A DNA stretch of 64,000 bases from Bacteroidota bacterium (GCA_021156365.1 JAJNDK010000006.1:372001-436000), one strand, 5' to 3'. Positions 26,171-35,910 are shown, numbered from the stretch's first letter. Notes: generated by a model from the letters alone, not told the origin. Translations and numbers: made by a program.

Positions 26171-28135
26171 TTAGTTAAGACCGGTTTTGTAAGGTAATTC
26201 AATGATGATGCTGGTACCTCTTCCCGGTTGTGAATCAAAGATAACTTTTCCGCCCAGATACGAGACACGCGATTCGATACTTTTCAAACCCATGCCGGAT
26301 GCTCCTGTTTTTTTTCTGTCGAAGCCGCTGCCATTGTCCTCGATCATGATCGTCAGGCTGGCGTCGTGCCGGATAAACTGGATGCCTGCTTTCGTTGCCT
26401 TCGCATGTTTGATAATATTGTTGGTGGCTTCCTGCAGTACCCGGAACAATGCTATTTCCGTGATCTCGTTCAGTCTTTCCTCCATGTCGTATGTTTCGAA
26501 ATGGATCTTCAGGCTTCCGGAGGCATTTACTTTTTCGAGGTAATCTTTGGTAGCCGAAACCAATCCGAGCTTTACCAGCACACCGGGCATCATGTTGTGC
26601 GAAATGGTTCTCAGATCGGCACAAACCTCGTCCACAAGGGCAACCGATTTCAATACGTCTGCTTTGTCCTGTTCATTTTTCAGCCGGTTGCTGTAGGTAT
26701 CGAGATTCAGCTTAACGGTAGAAAGGAGTCCCCCGAGACCGTCGTGCAATTCCACTGCGATGCGTTTTCGTTCTTCTTCCTGCCCGCTGAGCAATGCATT
26801 GAACAGCTCTTCCTGGTGGTGATTTATTTTTTTCAGCAGGACTTGTTTTTCTTCGAGGCTCTTTCTTTTCTGGTTGGAGCGTCGCTGGTTCAATACGAGC
26901 GTGACCGTTACCAATAAAAAGAGAGCAAGGCCGATGATGTTGTACAGGCGGCTGCGTTCCTCTTTCAGCTCACTGTCGCGCATCGCTATTTCAGCATCTT
27001 TCACCAATTGCTCGTCCGCATTCCGTACACTGTCCTGGGCCGCTTTTTTATCGTAGAGGTATTTCATTTCCATGCGGGTGATCTCCTGCTTGTTCTCTTC
27101 CCTGAAAATGCTGTCGCGCAGCACGGCATACAGTTCGTAGTGGGTCAGGGCTTTTGCAGGTTCGCCCATGGCTTTGTATGTTTTGTAGAACAGCAATTGT
27201 ACATCGCGCTCCGTATCCACATCTTCCACTTCTTTTGCCAGCCTGAAGCTTTTGTTGGCAAAGTCGAGCGCTTTCTTATACTCTTTGGTGCTCAGATAGA
27301 GGTTGCCGATATTGCTCAGCGTAAAAGCAACATCCTGGGTATGGCCCATTCCTTCTTTCAGCTGCAGGCATTTGGTCTGGTATTCGAGCGCTTTGGTGTA
27401 TTTTTCGGAAGGGGCGATGTTGAAATAGCGGCAGATGGAATCGGGCATACCGGAATAAAACCCGCCAAGGTTGCCGTAAGAGATCGCTACACCACTTGAA
27501 TCACCTTCCGCCTGGGCCACTTTCATTCCGCGCAGGGTGTAATCCATGGCGAGCAGGTACTTTTGTTTCTGGCTTATTTTTATCCGGGCGCAGGCGGTAT
27601 CATGCAGCTCGTGGTAAATGATCCCGATATTGCCAAGCGTATTTGCGATCACATACTTGTCTTTCACTTCTTCCGCTATTTTCAGTGCACGCAGGTAATA
27701 ATCCAGGGCTCTCGCGTTTTCCGACAGGTAACCATACACGCCGCCGATATTGTTCAGCGAAGCAGCGATGCCCGGTTTGTCGCCAAGCTCTTCGCGGATC
27801 TTCAAGCTCCTGAAATAATAGTCAAGTGATGCGGGATAATTGCCCCTGTAGAAAAAAGAAAGACCGATCGTATTCAACAACCGTGATTCCCACTTTTTCT
27901 GTTTGGAATCCTGTGCCAGCTTCAGTCCTTCTTTGGCAAAGAGCTCGCTCGAATCGGGTAATACGTTCAGATAGAAGCGTGCCTGGTCGTTGATGGCTTT
28001 CAGGCGCGTACTGTCGGGGAGGGTTTTGTTGTGATAGACCGAAAGCAGCGAATCGTTGTTTTGCGCATTCAGCCCTCCGGTTATGAGCAGGAGCACAAAG
28101 GATAACAATAAACAATGAGAGAGCTTTTTTAACAT
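26171..28135 (-). CDS. TPR-containing sensor histidine kinase (HisKA_3 type)
   Basis: Reading from the ATG at 28135 gives 654 residues. A signal peptide (LLLSFVLLLITGGLNAQ) is followed by a periplasmic array of TPR repeats (about 50-340, with motifs such as ALDYYLRALKIAEEV), a transmembrane helix (LYNIIGLALFLLVTVTLVL), a short coiled coil, and a cytoplasmic HisKA_3 dimerisation domain with the phospho-accepting H464 in AVELHDGLGGLL. The C-terminal ATPase has DNGSGFD and a G-rich MGLKSIESR. Such kinases pair with NarL-type regulators, and one lies directly downstream. The open frame begins at 28231, but the extra 32 residues precede the signal peptide and are not expected to be translated. Confidence 0.92.
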   Translation of the reverse strand: MLKKLSHCLLLSFVLLLITGGLNAQNNDSLLSVYHNKTLPDSTRLKAINDQARFYLNVLPDSSELFAKEGLKLAQDSKQKKWESRLLNTIGLSFFYRGNYPASLDYYFRSLKIREELGDKPGIAASLNNIGGVYGYLSENARALDYYLRALKIAEEVKDKYVIANTLGNIGIIYHELHDTACARIKISQKQKYLLAMDYTLRGMKVAQAEGDSSGVAISYGNLGGFYSGMPDSICRYFNIAPSEKYTKALEYQTKCLQLKEGMGHTQDVAFTLSNIGNLYLSTKEYKKALDFANKSFRLAKEVEDVDTERDVQLLFYKTYKAMGEPAKALTHYELYAVLRDSIFREENKQEITRMEMKYLYDKKAAQDSVRNADEQLVKDAEIAMRDSELKEERSRLYNIIGLALFLLVTVTLVLNQRRSNQKRKSLEEKQVLLKKINHHQEELFNALLSGQEEERKRIAVELHDGLGGLLSTVKLNLDTYSNRLKNEQDKADVLKSVALVDEVCADLRTISHNMMPGVLVKLGLVSATKDYLEKVNASGSLKIHFETYDMEERLNEITEIALFRVLQEATNNIIKHAKATKAGIQFIRHDASLTIMIEDNGSGFDRKKTGASGMGLKSIESRVSYLGGKVIFDSQPGRGTSIIIELPYKTGLN

Positions 28136-28270
28136 GGCGGGTTCTTCGTATGAATACGAAAGCAATTTACAAAAATTGTGGTAATAAGGACAAGTGTATC
28201 CTTTTTCCACATCCGTAAAGATCAGCCACAATCCGCTGTCTTCTTCTTGTTTTAGCTGAAGTTATATTGA

Positions 28271-28711
28271 TTATCGATCTTGCTCCGCAGTGTCACTTCC
28301 CACTACTTCTTCAAATTGGCTTCTGCTATCAAGGATCATTCGGAGCTGATTAGTATCCGGTATATATACCTCCTGCCGGATTTTCAGTGAATCATAGACA
28401 AGATAAGAATTGGACGGATCGTCTTCCTGGAAATAAATGTATAGACTATCGCCTCTGTCGATATCGTATCCGGCATCCGGTGAATAGCGTCCATGACCGT
28501 TATAAACAAGACCATTAAAAAAGAATCTGTATTCCGCTATCATATTGGATTTGGCATAATCTATAGAATAAACCATTGCTTTGCCAAATACCGGATGTTC
28601 TTTCGCTTCATTTTGCCGATGTCTTGGGTACCAGAACAGAAAAACCCAAAAGGCAATACTCGCAGCTATGATCAGGGAATAGACAATGGGATGTTTATTA
28701 AATCCGTCCAT
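28271..28711 (-). CDS. small membrane-anchored hypothetical protein (DUF3592-like pattern)
   Basis: A 146-residue protein with one N-terminal transmembrane helix (PIVYSLIIAASIAFWVFLFWY) and a soluble beta-rich domain. The succession MVYSIDYAKS, AEYRFFFNGLVYNG, DRGDSLYIYF, DDPSNSYLVYD resembles DUF3592 proteins, whose role is unknown. This is a pattern-based guess. It starts only 3 bp after the stop codon of the upstream secreted protein gene, so they are probably co-expressed. Confidence 0.7.
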   Translation of the reverse strand: MDGFNKHPIVYSLIIAASIAFWVFLFWYPRHRQNEAKEHPVFGKAMVYSIDYAKSNMIAEYRFFFNGLVYNGHGRYSPDAGYDIDRGDSLYIYFQEDDPSNSYLVYDSLKIRQEVYIPDTNQLRMILDSRSQFEEVVGSDTAEQDR

Positions 28712-28714
28712 GTA

Positions 28715-29491
28715 TTATTTATTCAATTGTTCTTCAAAATACATCCCCGTAAATTTATACGTAATAAACTTATTCGTCACTTTTCCTTTATCCGTCACTA
28801 CCGGTATTTTCAGGATCTTGCTGGTATCGTCGAAGTATATCAGCTTCACAGGTCGTTCTTTCCGATCCACTACGGAGAAGAAGTCAAAATCACAACCTAC
28901 TTCATTCCGGATACCTGTTTCGGTTTTGATCAGGGAGAGCGTGTCATTCAGCAATGAGCCATCGATGCTGAAAAGCTTTATTCCCTGGTAGGCTTCTTTG
29001 GTGGAATAGATGGCGTGGAAATATCCAAGATAAACAGTCCCGGATTTGGTGTTGAGCGTAAAGATCTCAGAGAACCAGGTTCCCGGATCACCTTCCTGTC
29101 GTTTTGGCGATCGCGCTTTTTTTCCGTTGCTGAATTGGTAGACATTCTCAAAGTGCTGCATGGTGCCGCCCAATTGTGTGTTCCACGAATAGATCCTTAA
29201 TTTCCCGTCGGCAGAAGTGGCGATGCTCAGTCCCTTAGTCTGCAGGTCTTTGAATGCGTAGCTGATCGTGGAAGGATGATCGGATGTGTAACGCAGCATT
29301 TTTGTTTTGAAGATGTAGTTTTCCTGTATCAGGGAATCCAGCGCCAGTAGTTTCTTTTCTGTACCGTAATAGCCCTGCCAGTTTTCGATCTTGTTCAGAT
29401 GCTGCAGGAGTTCCTGCTCGATGGGTTTCAGGTCCTGTGCCAGTAGGGCAGGAGGAAGGCAGGTAATGAAGAGAAGGAAGAGGAATTTCAT
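28715..29491 (-). CDS. secreted hypothetical protein
   Basis: A 258-residue protein with a clear signal peptide (LFLLFITCLPPALLAQ). I do not recognise a family. It has a beta-rich body with repeated hydrophobic/aromatic strands (SIATSADGKLRIYSWNTQLGG, GTVYLGYFHAIYST, CDFDFFSVVDR) and ends FTGMYFEEQLNK. It probably resides in the periplasm or at the cell surface. It is the first of two tightly spaced genes with the anchored protein that follows. Upstream lies the S41 peptidase gene on the same strand after 90 bp. Confidence 0.72.
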   Translation of the reverse strand: MKFLFLLFITCLPPALLAQDLKPIEQELLQHLNKIENWQGYYGTEKKLLALDSLIQENYIFKTKMLRYTSDHPSTISYAFKDLQTKGLSIATSADGKLRIYSWNTQLGGTMQHFENVYQFSNGKKARSPKRQEGDPGTWFSEIFTLNTKSGTVYLGYFHAIYSTKEAYQGIKLFSIDGSLLNDTLSLIKTETGIRNEVGCDFDFFSVVDRKERPVKLIYFDDTSKILKIPVVTDKGKVTNKFITYKFTGMYFEEQLNK

Positions 29492-29581
29492 TTATTTCAA
29501 AGGTAGTGAAATTTGAGGTGGAAGGAATAGTCTTTCGCACTTGAAGGCTTTTTTAACTTTCAGATCTTTAGTGAGCAGAAT

Positions 29582-31033
29582 TCATTTTTTTGTTTGCTGC
29601 ATGATCAGCTCAAGTGTATAGCTCAATTCCCTGTCTTCTCCTTTTATCAGCTCATCCGGACCTATGCTCACCGGTTGATCGGGAAGGGTGCCCCGGCCCT
29701 TATTCTTCGAAGGATCTACATGGTTGACATATTTTTGTAAAGGAACACCAATGCTAAAACTAAAAGGAGTAACCATCGTTTTCGGTATGATTCCACTGGT
29801 ATTGCCCTGGTATCCGCCACCGGTCTCTTCCCCGATGCAAATACATTTTGAGTTATGCGACAGGATGGCTATAGCATCGGAGCAGGAAGACATGCAAAAG
29901 CCATTGATGAGCAGGTACGTTTTACCATGGAAGGAATTTTTTGCAGGCTTTTGTTCTTCATAAAAATCAAAATCCTTCACGGTCTTTGCCTTTTGCCAGA
30001 GCCAGGTACTGTCCTTTTGAACAGGCTTCCGGTAGAACATCCGTGTCATCGGACCTTTTATTTCTTTGGCAATGGCATCGGTCACTTCGATACGATCCCA
30101 GTACCGGAAAGGCTTGTCGAAAAAATGACGGGTGAAGTAAACGGCATTTTCGTCGGAACCACCGGTATTGTCTCTCAGGTCAACAACAAGGTTTTGGATC
30201 TGCTGTTGTTTCAGGCTCGCAAAGGTCTCATCGATGAAGGTCTTAAAGTTTTGCCCGCAGGCTTTTATTGCAGATTGTGCAAAGGTATGAATAGTAAGAA
30301 TGCCTGTATTGTTTTCGATCCTGAATTCCAGTTGCTTTGCAGGCTCCGGTTCTTTCAGAAAACCATTCCGGCTGAGATCGTCAAATGTTGCTCCCGGCAA
30401 TGTGTAGCCGTTGGTACCGGTGGACTGTTTCACAAGCAGGGTAAAACTTTCGGCGGGATCCACATTCCTGTACCACAAAGGAAATGAATACAGCAAAGCC
30501 CTGTATTTCATCGTGAGGTTGTAGCCATCGGAAGGAATTAGCGGAAGCAGGCCGGTGACTATTTCGCTGACAGGCTTACCGTTTATACTCAGGATCTCGT
30601 CCCTTGGTAAAATAGCGGGAATGGTAGAATAGTTCTTCACCACAAATGCCCTTTTGCTTTCGAAGTATACCTGAAAAGGGAACAGGTTGGCACGGGTGTT
30701 TAAATAGGTATTGTATTTTTCAGGAAGCACTATACCTGTATGCAGGCAGCCGATCTTTGCGATGATCGGCTTTAGTTTCAGGTAGACGGCCATTTCGGTA
30801 AGCGAATCCGTGATCGTTGATCTTAGAGAATCAATGTATTTGCTGAATTTTTCTTTGGAATGATAACGATAGAAGCCCGGATGTTTCAGGCTCAGCTCTT
30901 TTGTGAGGGCATCAATCGTATGTTTGATCGTATCGGCGGAAAATCTCTTATGCATGAATGCAGGGGGCTGCGACTGTGCAGGTACACACAGAGCAATCAG
31001 AAAAACGATGCAAAGGAATAGTGATCTCGCCAT
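29582..31033 (-). CDS. secreted S41-family (C-terminal processing-like) serine peptidase
   Basis: A 483-residue protein with a signal peptide (CIVFLIALCVPAQSQ). A central PDZ-like part includes LPRDEILSINGKPVSEI (about 155-170). The C-terminal peptidase S41 domain has NLVVDLRDNTGGSDENAVYF, the nucleophile region YLLINGFCMSSCSDAIAIL, and IGEETGGGYQG. In S41 enzymes the catalytic serine lies at the start of a helix after the L-N-G strand; here it would be one of the serines in MSSCSD. It probably trims or degrades envelope proteins. Expression relative to its neighbours cannot be told. A CACATTTG near-match to the -7 box lies upstream. Confidence 0.88.
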   Translation of the reverse strand: MARSLFLCIVFLIALCVPAQSQPPAFMHKRFSADTIKHTIDALTKELSLKHPGFYRYHSKEKFSKYIDSLRSTITDSLTEMAVYLKLKPIIAKIGCLHTGIVLPEKYNTYLNTRANLFPFQVYFESKRAFVVKNYSTIPAILPRDEILSINGKPVSEIVTGLLPLIPSDGYNLTMKYRALLYSFPLWYRNVDPAESFTLLVKQSTGTNGYTLPGATFDDLSRNGFLKEPEPAKQLEFRIENNTGILTIHTFAQSAIKACGQNFKTFIDETFASLKQQQIQNLVVDLRDNTGGSDENAVYFTRHFFDKPFRYWDRIEVTDAIAKEIKGPMTRMFYRKPVQKDSTWLWQKAKTVKDFDFYEEQKPAKNSFHGKTYLLINGFCMSSCSDAIAILSHNSKCICIGEETGGGYQGNTSGIIPKTMVTPFSFSIGVPLQKYVNHVDPSKNKGRGTLPDQPVSIGPDELIKGEDRELSYTLELIMQQTKK

Positions 31034-31118
31034 GTGATGGATCTTTATCCGGATCAGGCAAATGTGCGAAAATTACTTTGCTGTAAAAACGTTAATATTC
31101 CCAATTTGTCTTAATTCC

Positions 31119-31628
31119 TCAATCCTCATCTTCAAACCATGCGATCCCGATGGAGCTTTCACCAACCACGATGATCCCCGAATCGAAGGTTGATTCCGTC
31201 AACGGATCCCAGCTGCTCAGCTCGTTTTTTTGACTGAGTACATTCAGCTTCCAGGGAGAATTGGAATAATAGCGTGCCTCTTCCCCAAAATGCGAAATGA
31301 AAATTTCGGCTAACTGTGCAGCTTCTTTCTCCGGTATGATCTCGCTATCGTAAGCCATGTCCTGGTGTATGAGTCGTGTGAGAATTTTTACGGCGTGCTC
31401 CCGCGTACCGATCTCTTCCAATGTATCTCTTATTTCTTCCGGCAGAACGGGTTGCTTCTTACCGTCTTTTTTATTCTTTCGGTATTCTACGATGGTGTTC
31501 CACGAAAAAATAGTTCCCGATTGCGTGATCAGTAATTCTTCCCAGGAAGCGCCTGCCGGTTTTTCAATGACCAGCATACTGCAATTGCGGTCTTTCTGTA
31601 CATATTGTATGAGTTGGTTGATATCCAT
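31119..31628 (-). CDS. hypothetical cytoplasmic protein
   Basis: A 169-residue acidic protein with no signal peptide or membrane helix. I do not recognise the family. The N-terminal half is alternating helix and strand (NQLIQYVQKDRNCSMLVIEKP), and the end has SGIIVVGESSIGIAWFEDED, which looks like a beta-hairpin with an acidic tail, as in immunity or SMI1/KNR4-like proteins, though the fold cannot be proven from this sequence. It is 14 bp downstream of the TfoX-N gene on the same strand and probably co-transcribed with it. Confidence 0.68.
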   Translation of the reverse strand: MDINQLIQYVQKDRNCSMLVIEKPAGASWEELLITQSGTIFSWNTIVEYRKNKKDGKKQPVLPEEIRDTLEEIGTREHAVKILTRLIHQDMAYDSEIIPEKEAAQLAEIFISHFGEEARYYSNSPWKLNVLSQKNELSSWDPLTESTFDSGIIVVGESSIGIAWFEDED

Positions 31629-31642
31629 GAAGCGAGTGATGG

Positions 31643-31996
31643 CTAAGAATTCTTTTTCTTTTTAGAAACCTTCGCCTGTTCGTTAAATTCCAGACACACA
31701 TCAATAAACCAGGCAAGCTCCTTTTTCGTTTTTATGCCCTCGGGGGAGATATAACAATAACCGCTGAGCTCCCGGCCTTTCATGATCATGGGCTCAAAAC
31801 CTCTTTTTCCTGCTAATTCCTCCATCCGTTCGGGATCAAAACGGCACATCAGGTTTTCGCCGCTTACATTTACACACATTTTCCCGTTTACCATAAAAGC
31901 CAGACCACGGAACATTTTTTTCTCTTCGATCTCCAGGTCCGGAAGATCTGCCAGGTATTCGCGGATGCGGTCGGCAAGTTGTGTGTCGTATGCCAT
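31643..31996 (-). CDS. TfoX N-terminal domain protein
   Basis: A 117-residue protein corresponding to the N-terminal domain of TfoX/Sxy. Motifs are EKKMFRGLAFMVNGKMCVNV and LMCRFDPERMEELAGKRGFEPM, then MKGRELSGYCYISPEGIKTKKEL. In gamma-proteobacteria TfoX is a competence activator with a second C-terminal domain; that domain is absent here. Stand-alone TfoX-N proteins are widespread and of uncertain function, so a competence role should not be assumed. A lysine-rich tail (KVSKKKKNS) ends the protein. The 169-residue hypothetical gene follows. Confidence 0.88.
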   Translation of the reverse strand: MAYDTQLADRIREYLADLPDLEIEEKKMFRGLAFMVNGKMCVNVSGENLMCRFDPERMEELAGKRGFEPMIMKGRELSGYCYISPEGIKTKKELAWFIDVCLEFNEQAKVSKKKKNS

Positions 31997-32085
31997 TTTT
32001 AATTTTTTCTATGTGCAGTAGCTTAGAGCTCGTGGTTTTAACTGACTTATTTGAATAGATTGCAAATCTAAAGATCAAACTTATT

Positions 32086-32108
32086 CCGCAGGATTGCAAA
32101 TCCTGCGG
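32086..32108. repeat. perfect 10-bp-arm palindrome
   Basis: CCGCAGGATT and AATCCTGCGG enclose GCA. A smaller hairpin with the same GCA loop, AGATT-GCA-AATCT, lies just upstream at about 32058-32070. Their position between divergent genes suggests a dispersed repeat rather than a terminator. Confidence 0.7.
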
Positions 32109-32181
32109 TGCGTTCAACTAAGTGTTTTATTTTTCCCTGATCCCGGAAAGCTCTATTTTTACAGGATCAAAAAAAGGATAT

Positions 32182-32631
32182 ATGAAAAGCAATTTAATTT
32201 ATCTCGTTATGGCGCTCATCACAGGAGCGCTGATCCCTATCCAGGCTTCCACGAATGCTGCCTTCAGCAAAAGCGTCGGTAATCCGTATGTTACCGGCCT
32301 GATGGTCTTTATCGTAGGGCTGGCGGGAATGCTTTTGTTTACCCTTGTTTCCGGGACTTCTATTCCAACTGCGAAACAATTGGGAGAAGCGCCTCTTTAC
32401 GGATATCTTGGCGGGATCATTGTAGCTACCTATGTAGTTATGATCACCATCTTAGTGCCGCGCCTCGGTGTAGGAACAGCGATCGGTTTTATTGTAACAG
32501 GACAAATACTGTTTGCCGTAATCATCGATCACTTTGGTCTTTTTAGTGTTGCTCCGCGTTCCATTGATATTACCCGTTTTATTGGAGTGGTAATGGTGGT
32601 GGGAGGCGTGTACCTGGTGATGAAGAAGTAA
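32182..32631 (+). CDS. DMT-superfamily (DUF606/YdcZ-type) small membrane transporter
   Basis: From the ATG at 32182 the protein has 149 residues with about four or five transmembrane helices. The start ALITGALIPIQASTNAAFSKSVGNPYVTGL is typical of DUF606, a half-size relative of EamA drug/metabolite transporters. The later AIGFIVTGQILFAVIIDHFGLFSV and ITRFIGVVMVVGGVYLVMKK match the last helices. Such proteins probably act as dimers; the substrate is unknown. The open frame begins at 32122, but the 20 extra residues lack sense for a membrane protein. An AAAAAAAGGA ribosome-binding stretch precedes 32182. Confidence 0.85.
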   Translation: MKSNLIYLVMALITGALIPIQASTNAAFSKSVGNPYVTGLMVFIVGLAGMLLFTLVSGTSIPTAKQLGEAPLYGYLGGIIVATYVVMITILVPRLGVGTAIGFIVTGQILFAVIIDHFGLFSVAPRSIDITRFIGVVMVVGGVYLVMKK

Positions 32632-32646
32632 ATGAGGATCTGATTA

Positions 32647-33810
32647 TTACTTCTCCTTATCGATCAGCTCCCGGACCTTTTCGTTATAATTTGCTTTTGT
32701 TATGCCCGTTAGCTTTTCAAGCGTTGCATAGTATTTTTCATTCCCTTTTTCGAAAGGCCCAACCATGAGCAGCTCCCATACACCTTCAAAGCCTTTCTCT
32801 TTTTCGATTTTCTGAACCAGCAGTGCATTTACAATGTAGTCGGCAGAATTATCGAATCCTTTTGTTTTAAAGTAAACCGGTGTTTCTTTTATTTCTGCCC
32901 AGTTCGGATTCTTATTGACTACTACCTGTTCTTTGAATGCAGTGAAGATCTCTTTCCACGACAGGCCCCAGCTTCCACCATACAGGTAGGCGCAGCCTTC
33001 GTCAACAGGTTTGTTTACTTTACTCCTCGGCATGACCAGGCTTAAGCGGTCGTGAAACAGATCGTGCGGATCGAAGTCGTCGAAAGCAGCGTTGTTGTTG
33101 CCCAGTACAATTACTTTTTTGTCGCCCGCGGATGCGCTCCAGACACTTTCTGTTCGTCCGTTATAGTCGGACTTATAGGTAACACCGATCAGCTTCTGAA
33201 GCTCGGTCAGGTTATCACAGCAATAAAAATCGGTGATCTTGTTGCTTGCTTTCAGCTTCTGGTCAAAGGAAGAAGCCAGTTTGCCGAACTCCTTTAGTTT
33301 ATCTTTGTTGATCGTGTGCTGGTAGTGAAAAGTGTTGTTCCCGGCTTTTTCAACCTTCCAGTTTTTCGTGTTCCGCAGAAGCGGTGAAGTGAATACAAAT
33401 GAATCGCCTGCTTTGTGTGCAATAAATTCGAAGCTTGCTCTTAAATAAGCGGTGTTCTCATTTGTGCCGATATAAGAAAGCTGTATGAGGTAGGTTTGAT
33501 CCTTTAGAGGGACCACGTTGTTCAAGTAAGGCTTGTAGAAAAATTCGTCTTTGAATTTCCCGCTTTTCTCTATGCCGCTGATCTCATCCAGTAAAACAAA
33601 AGTTTCCGCTTTTTCACCTGCGGCAACAAGCTTGTTTTCCTCGTTGGGTTTCCGGGCAGCTATCAAAAAATCATTCAGGGAAGCGATCAGGCCTTTGCTT
33701 TCCACACTGTCTTTGGGCAAAACGATAGCGGGGTTTATACGAAGAGGGCTGGTTTGGGCATTGGCAAGAAATAATGTGATTAAAAGTGTGAGGGTGTAAA
33801 ATACTTTCAT
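32647..33810 (-). CDS. secreted protein with metalloprotease-like (gluzincin-like) HDxxH site
   Basis: A 387-residue exported protein; the signal peptide is TLTLLITLFLANAQ. A first region (about 20-210) is unknown. A second contains DPHDLFHDRLSLV with H249 and H253, and 18 residues later DEGCAYLYGG with E271. This is laid out like a gluzincin zinc site (HExxH ... E), except that the usual catalytic glutamate is an aspartate. It could be a degenerate or specialised peptidase, or a non-enzymatic relative. The tail ends in a repeated hydrophilic helix. It lies downstream of the eCIS-type effector gene on the same strand and may not be linked to it. Confidence 0.72.
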   Translation of the reverse strand: MKVFYTLTLLITLFLANAQTSPLRINPAIVLPKDSVESKGLIASLNDFLIAARKPNEENKLVAAGEKAETFVLLDEISGIEKSGKFKDEFFYKPYLNNVVPLKDQTYLIQLSYIGTNENTAYLRASFEFIAHKAGDSFVFTSPLLRNTKNWKVEKAGNNTFHYQHTINKDKLKEFGKLASSFDQKLKASNKITDFYCCDNLTELQKLIGVTYKSDYNGRTESVWSASAGDKKVIVLGNNNAAFDDFDPHDLFHDRLSLVMPRSKVNKPVDEGCAYLYGGSWGLSWKEIFTAFKEQVVVNKNPNWAEIKETPVYFKTKGFDNSADYIVNALLVQKIEKEKGFEGVWELLMVGPFEKGNEKYYATLEKLTGITKANYNEKVRELIDKEK

Positions 33811-33957
33811 AAGGGGATTGGGGTTTGTGGGGTGGATAAATATAAAGGATTGCGGTCACAAAAAGGGTGCCATAAGAGGGGTGGAATGAGCGGGTTAAAT
33901 GAAAGCTGCTGATTTTTCTATACGATAAATTACTATTTGCACTTTTTTATCTGCATT

Positions 33958-35883
33958 TTACCTTCCATCGCCCTTATGTTCTGCATCCGCTCCTACCTCC
34001 GCTGCCGCTCCCCCTCCCACAACCGGTAAGGGAGCAGCCGGAGCCGCCACAACCGGTTTTCTCCGCTGAAGTATGGCCGGTTCAATGGCATAAGCAATTT
34101 CGGGATGCTGTGGAGCAAATGACTTCAGGGTAATACAAATTTCACGATCGCTTTCATCCGCATCATCTGTTTCATTGAATATATAATTTCCCTGGAAGAA
34201 AAAAGTGGTTCCGGCTGCATTGATCTCTCCTTCCGGATCTTCTCCGTTCTCGGGATCCTCCATCTTCGCGAATTTCGTTTCGAGCTCTTCCTGCCTCTCG
34301 ATGGTTAGCAACAATTCTGCAATGACCTGCGACTGGCGATTCTCGAATTCGGCGCGGGGATCATTTTTCCAGAAGGTATTTGTACCTTGAATATCCCATG
34401 CGAAATTTTCGATCGTATGGCGCTGGTAGATATGATTCCAGGCTTCCGGCGGCACTTTCACAACCACGATCACCGGGAAGGAGCTTTTGGATAAGACGTC
34501 TTTTTTGCCTTTTTTGCCTTTCTTTATATCATGTTTTTGCATCAGTAAGCGTTCCATAATGAACATGGGTTTGTTGTTGAAGCCCATCCTTGTTCCCAGC
34601 CTGGCGAGCATAGGATCCTCTTCTCCGAGGTACTGGGCGGCCACTTTCTTTACCATTTTGCCTTTATGCTCATGCCATTGTTTTTTATCGAATTCCGGCA
34701 CATTTCCTTCACCTCCGAGGTGGGCCATTGAATCTGCAATAGCTCCGATCTCCATGTTGAGTTCATTCATAAATTCCCCGATGGTCTCGGGATCCAGTGT
34801 ATTTATCCGGTTGATGATCTCTTCTTTCCGAATGATCGAACGCATCATCCGATCCATTGTTTCGAGGTGGGCAGACTGTACGGTTTCTTTTACCATATCT
34901 CCGTCTACCACCACCTGCGGATCGAAGCGGTGGCCGGGATTGCCAATGGTTTCTGTGTATCCCGCTGTGATGTTGTTTCTCAGGTTAAGCAGGGCGCCGA
35001 CCCCAACCTTGGTGATCTCCTGTGCCCCGAATACTTTATCTCTTATTTTCACGTATGCAGCATAGGCCGGCGGACTGATCGTTTTTTCCACAGCTCCTAC
35101 TTTGGTGATCACCCTGAAAAAATTCTTCATTGTATCCTGCGAAATGGCATGATCCAGCTGCATGTCTTTACCCGAAGCTTTTTCGGCCTTGTCTCTCCGT
35201 GCGTCGTTTATATCGTCGGAGAACCGCTGCGCCGTCTGCGAACCCTGAAATGCAGGTCGGTGCTGCAGTGCGCCTGTATAGAAAGAAGTATTGTTCAATG
35301 CACGAAGTCCCATAAGGTCGGCTTCCTTCTCCAGCTGCGAATCGTCGTTCACAGGCCCGCCTTTCATTTGCAGGGTAGGTTTTACCCTGCCTTGTTTTTG
35401 CTGTACTACATGCCAGGCTTCATGAGCCAGGTGCTGTTCCTGTCCCTGCGCGATGTGAATATCGCTTCCCTGTGCATAGGCATGTGCTCTCAGCTGAGCG
35501 GGTTTGCCGGAGTTGTAGTGCACTTTCACATCGTCCATCGAATAGCCTGACAGGTTCTCGATCCCCGATTTCAGGTTGTCGGGCAGGCCGGTATTGTTTG
35601 CCTGCGTCTGTATCCCTTCCCGCTGCTGCCGATCTTCTTCCTCTTTTTCTTTTCGCTGAAGCACGGATGCATGACTGTTGTCTGCCATTTCCTGGAATGC
35701 TTTCATTTGTTTCAGTCGGGGACTGTTATTGACCATGGCCTGCTGTTTTAGCTGCGCAACGGCTTGCGGCCTGTTGTCAGCAAATGCAGGAGATGATTTG
35801 ACGACACTATTTTGCTTATTGGAAAGCTCTTCCGCTATCGATTGACTTTTGTTTTCCTGTGTCTTGTCGGCATGAGTGCTCAT
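33958..35883 (-). CDS. eCIS core domain (DUF4157) effector-like protein
   Basis: Starting at the ATG at 35883 gives 641 residues. The N-terminal region is disordered, with the DNRPQAVAQ-type segment (36-44) seen before such domains. DUF4157, the extracellular contractile injection system (eCIS) core domain, spans about 98-172, with [30 protein letters not shown] and the metal-site-like HEAWHVVQQ at 154-162. C-terminal to it is QLDHAIS near 245 with a later [11 protein letters not shown], possibly an HNH-like nuclease. Near 480-500, [11 protein letters not shown] suggests a ribonuclease toxin. The end is Pro/Ala/Gly-rich. DUF4157 proteins are associated with eCIS particles or polymorphic toxins; no particle genes are here. 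The open frame reaches 35994, but the -7 box at 35911-35918 excludes that start. Confidence 0.85.
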   Translation of the reverse strand: MSTHADKTQENKSQSIAEELSNKQNSVVKSSPAFADNRPQAVAQLKQQAMVNNSPRLKQMKAFQEMADNSHASVLQRKEKEEEDRQQREGIQTQANNTGLPDNLKSGIENLSGYSMDDVKVHYNSGKPAQLRAHAYAQGSDIHIAQGQEQHLAHEAWHVVQQKQGRVKPTLQMKGGPVNDDSQLEKEADLMGLRALNNTSFYTGALQHRPAFQGSQTAQRFSDDINDARRDKAEKASGKDMQLDHAISQDTMKNFFRVITKVGAVEKTISPPAYAAYVKIRDKVFGAQEITKVGVGALLNLRNNITAGYTETIGNPGHRFDPQVVVDGDMVKETVQSAHLETMDRMMRSIIRKEEIINRINTLDPETIGEFMNELNMEIGAIADSMAHLGGEGNVPEFDKKQWHEHKGKMVKKVAAQYLGEEDPMLARLGTRMGFNNKPMFIMERLLMQKHDIKKGKKGKKDVLSKSSFPVIVVVKVPPEAWNHIYQRHTIENFAWDIQGTNTFWKNDPRAEFENRQSQVIAELLLTIERQEELETKFAKMEDPENGEDPEGEINAAGTTFFFQGNYIFNETDDADESDREICITLKSFAPQHPEIAYAIEPAILQRRKPVVAAPAAPLPVVGGGAAAEVGADAEHKGDGR

Positions 35884-35910
35884 GAATGGAATGCGGAATA
35901 GGATCGCTAA

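Noticed and set aside
28136-28231. N-terminal extension of the histidine kinase.
   Set aside because: It precedes the signal peptide; the ATG at 28135 gives a conventional start.
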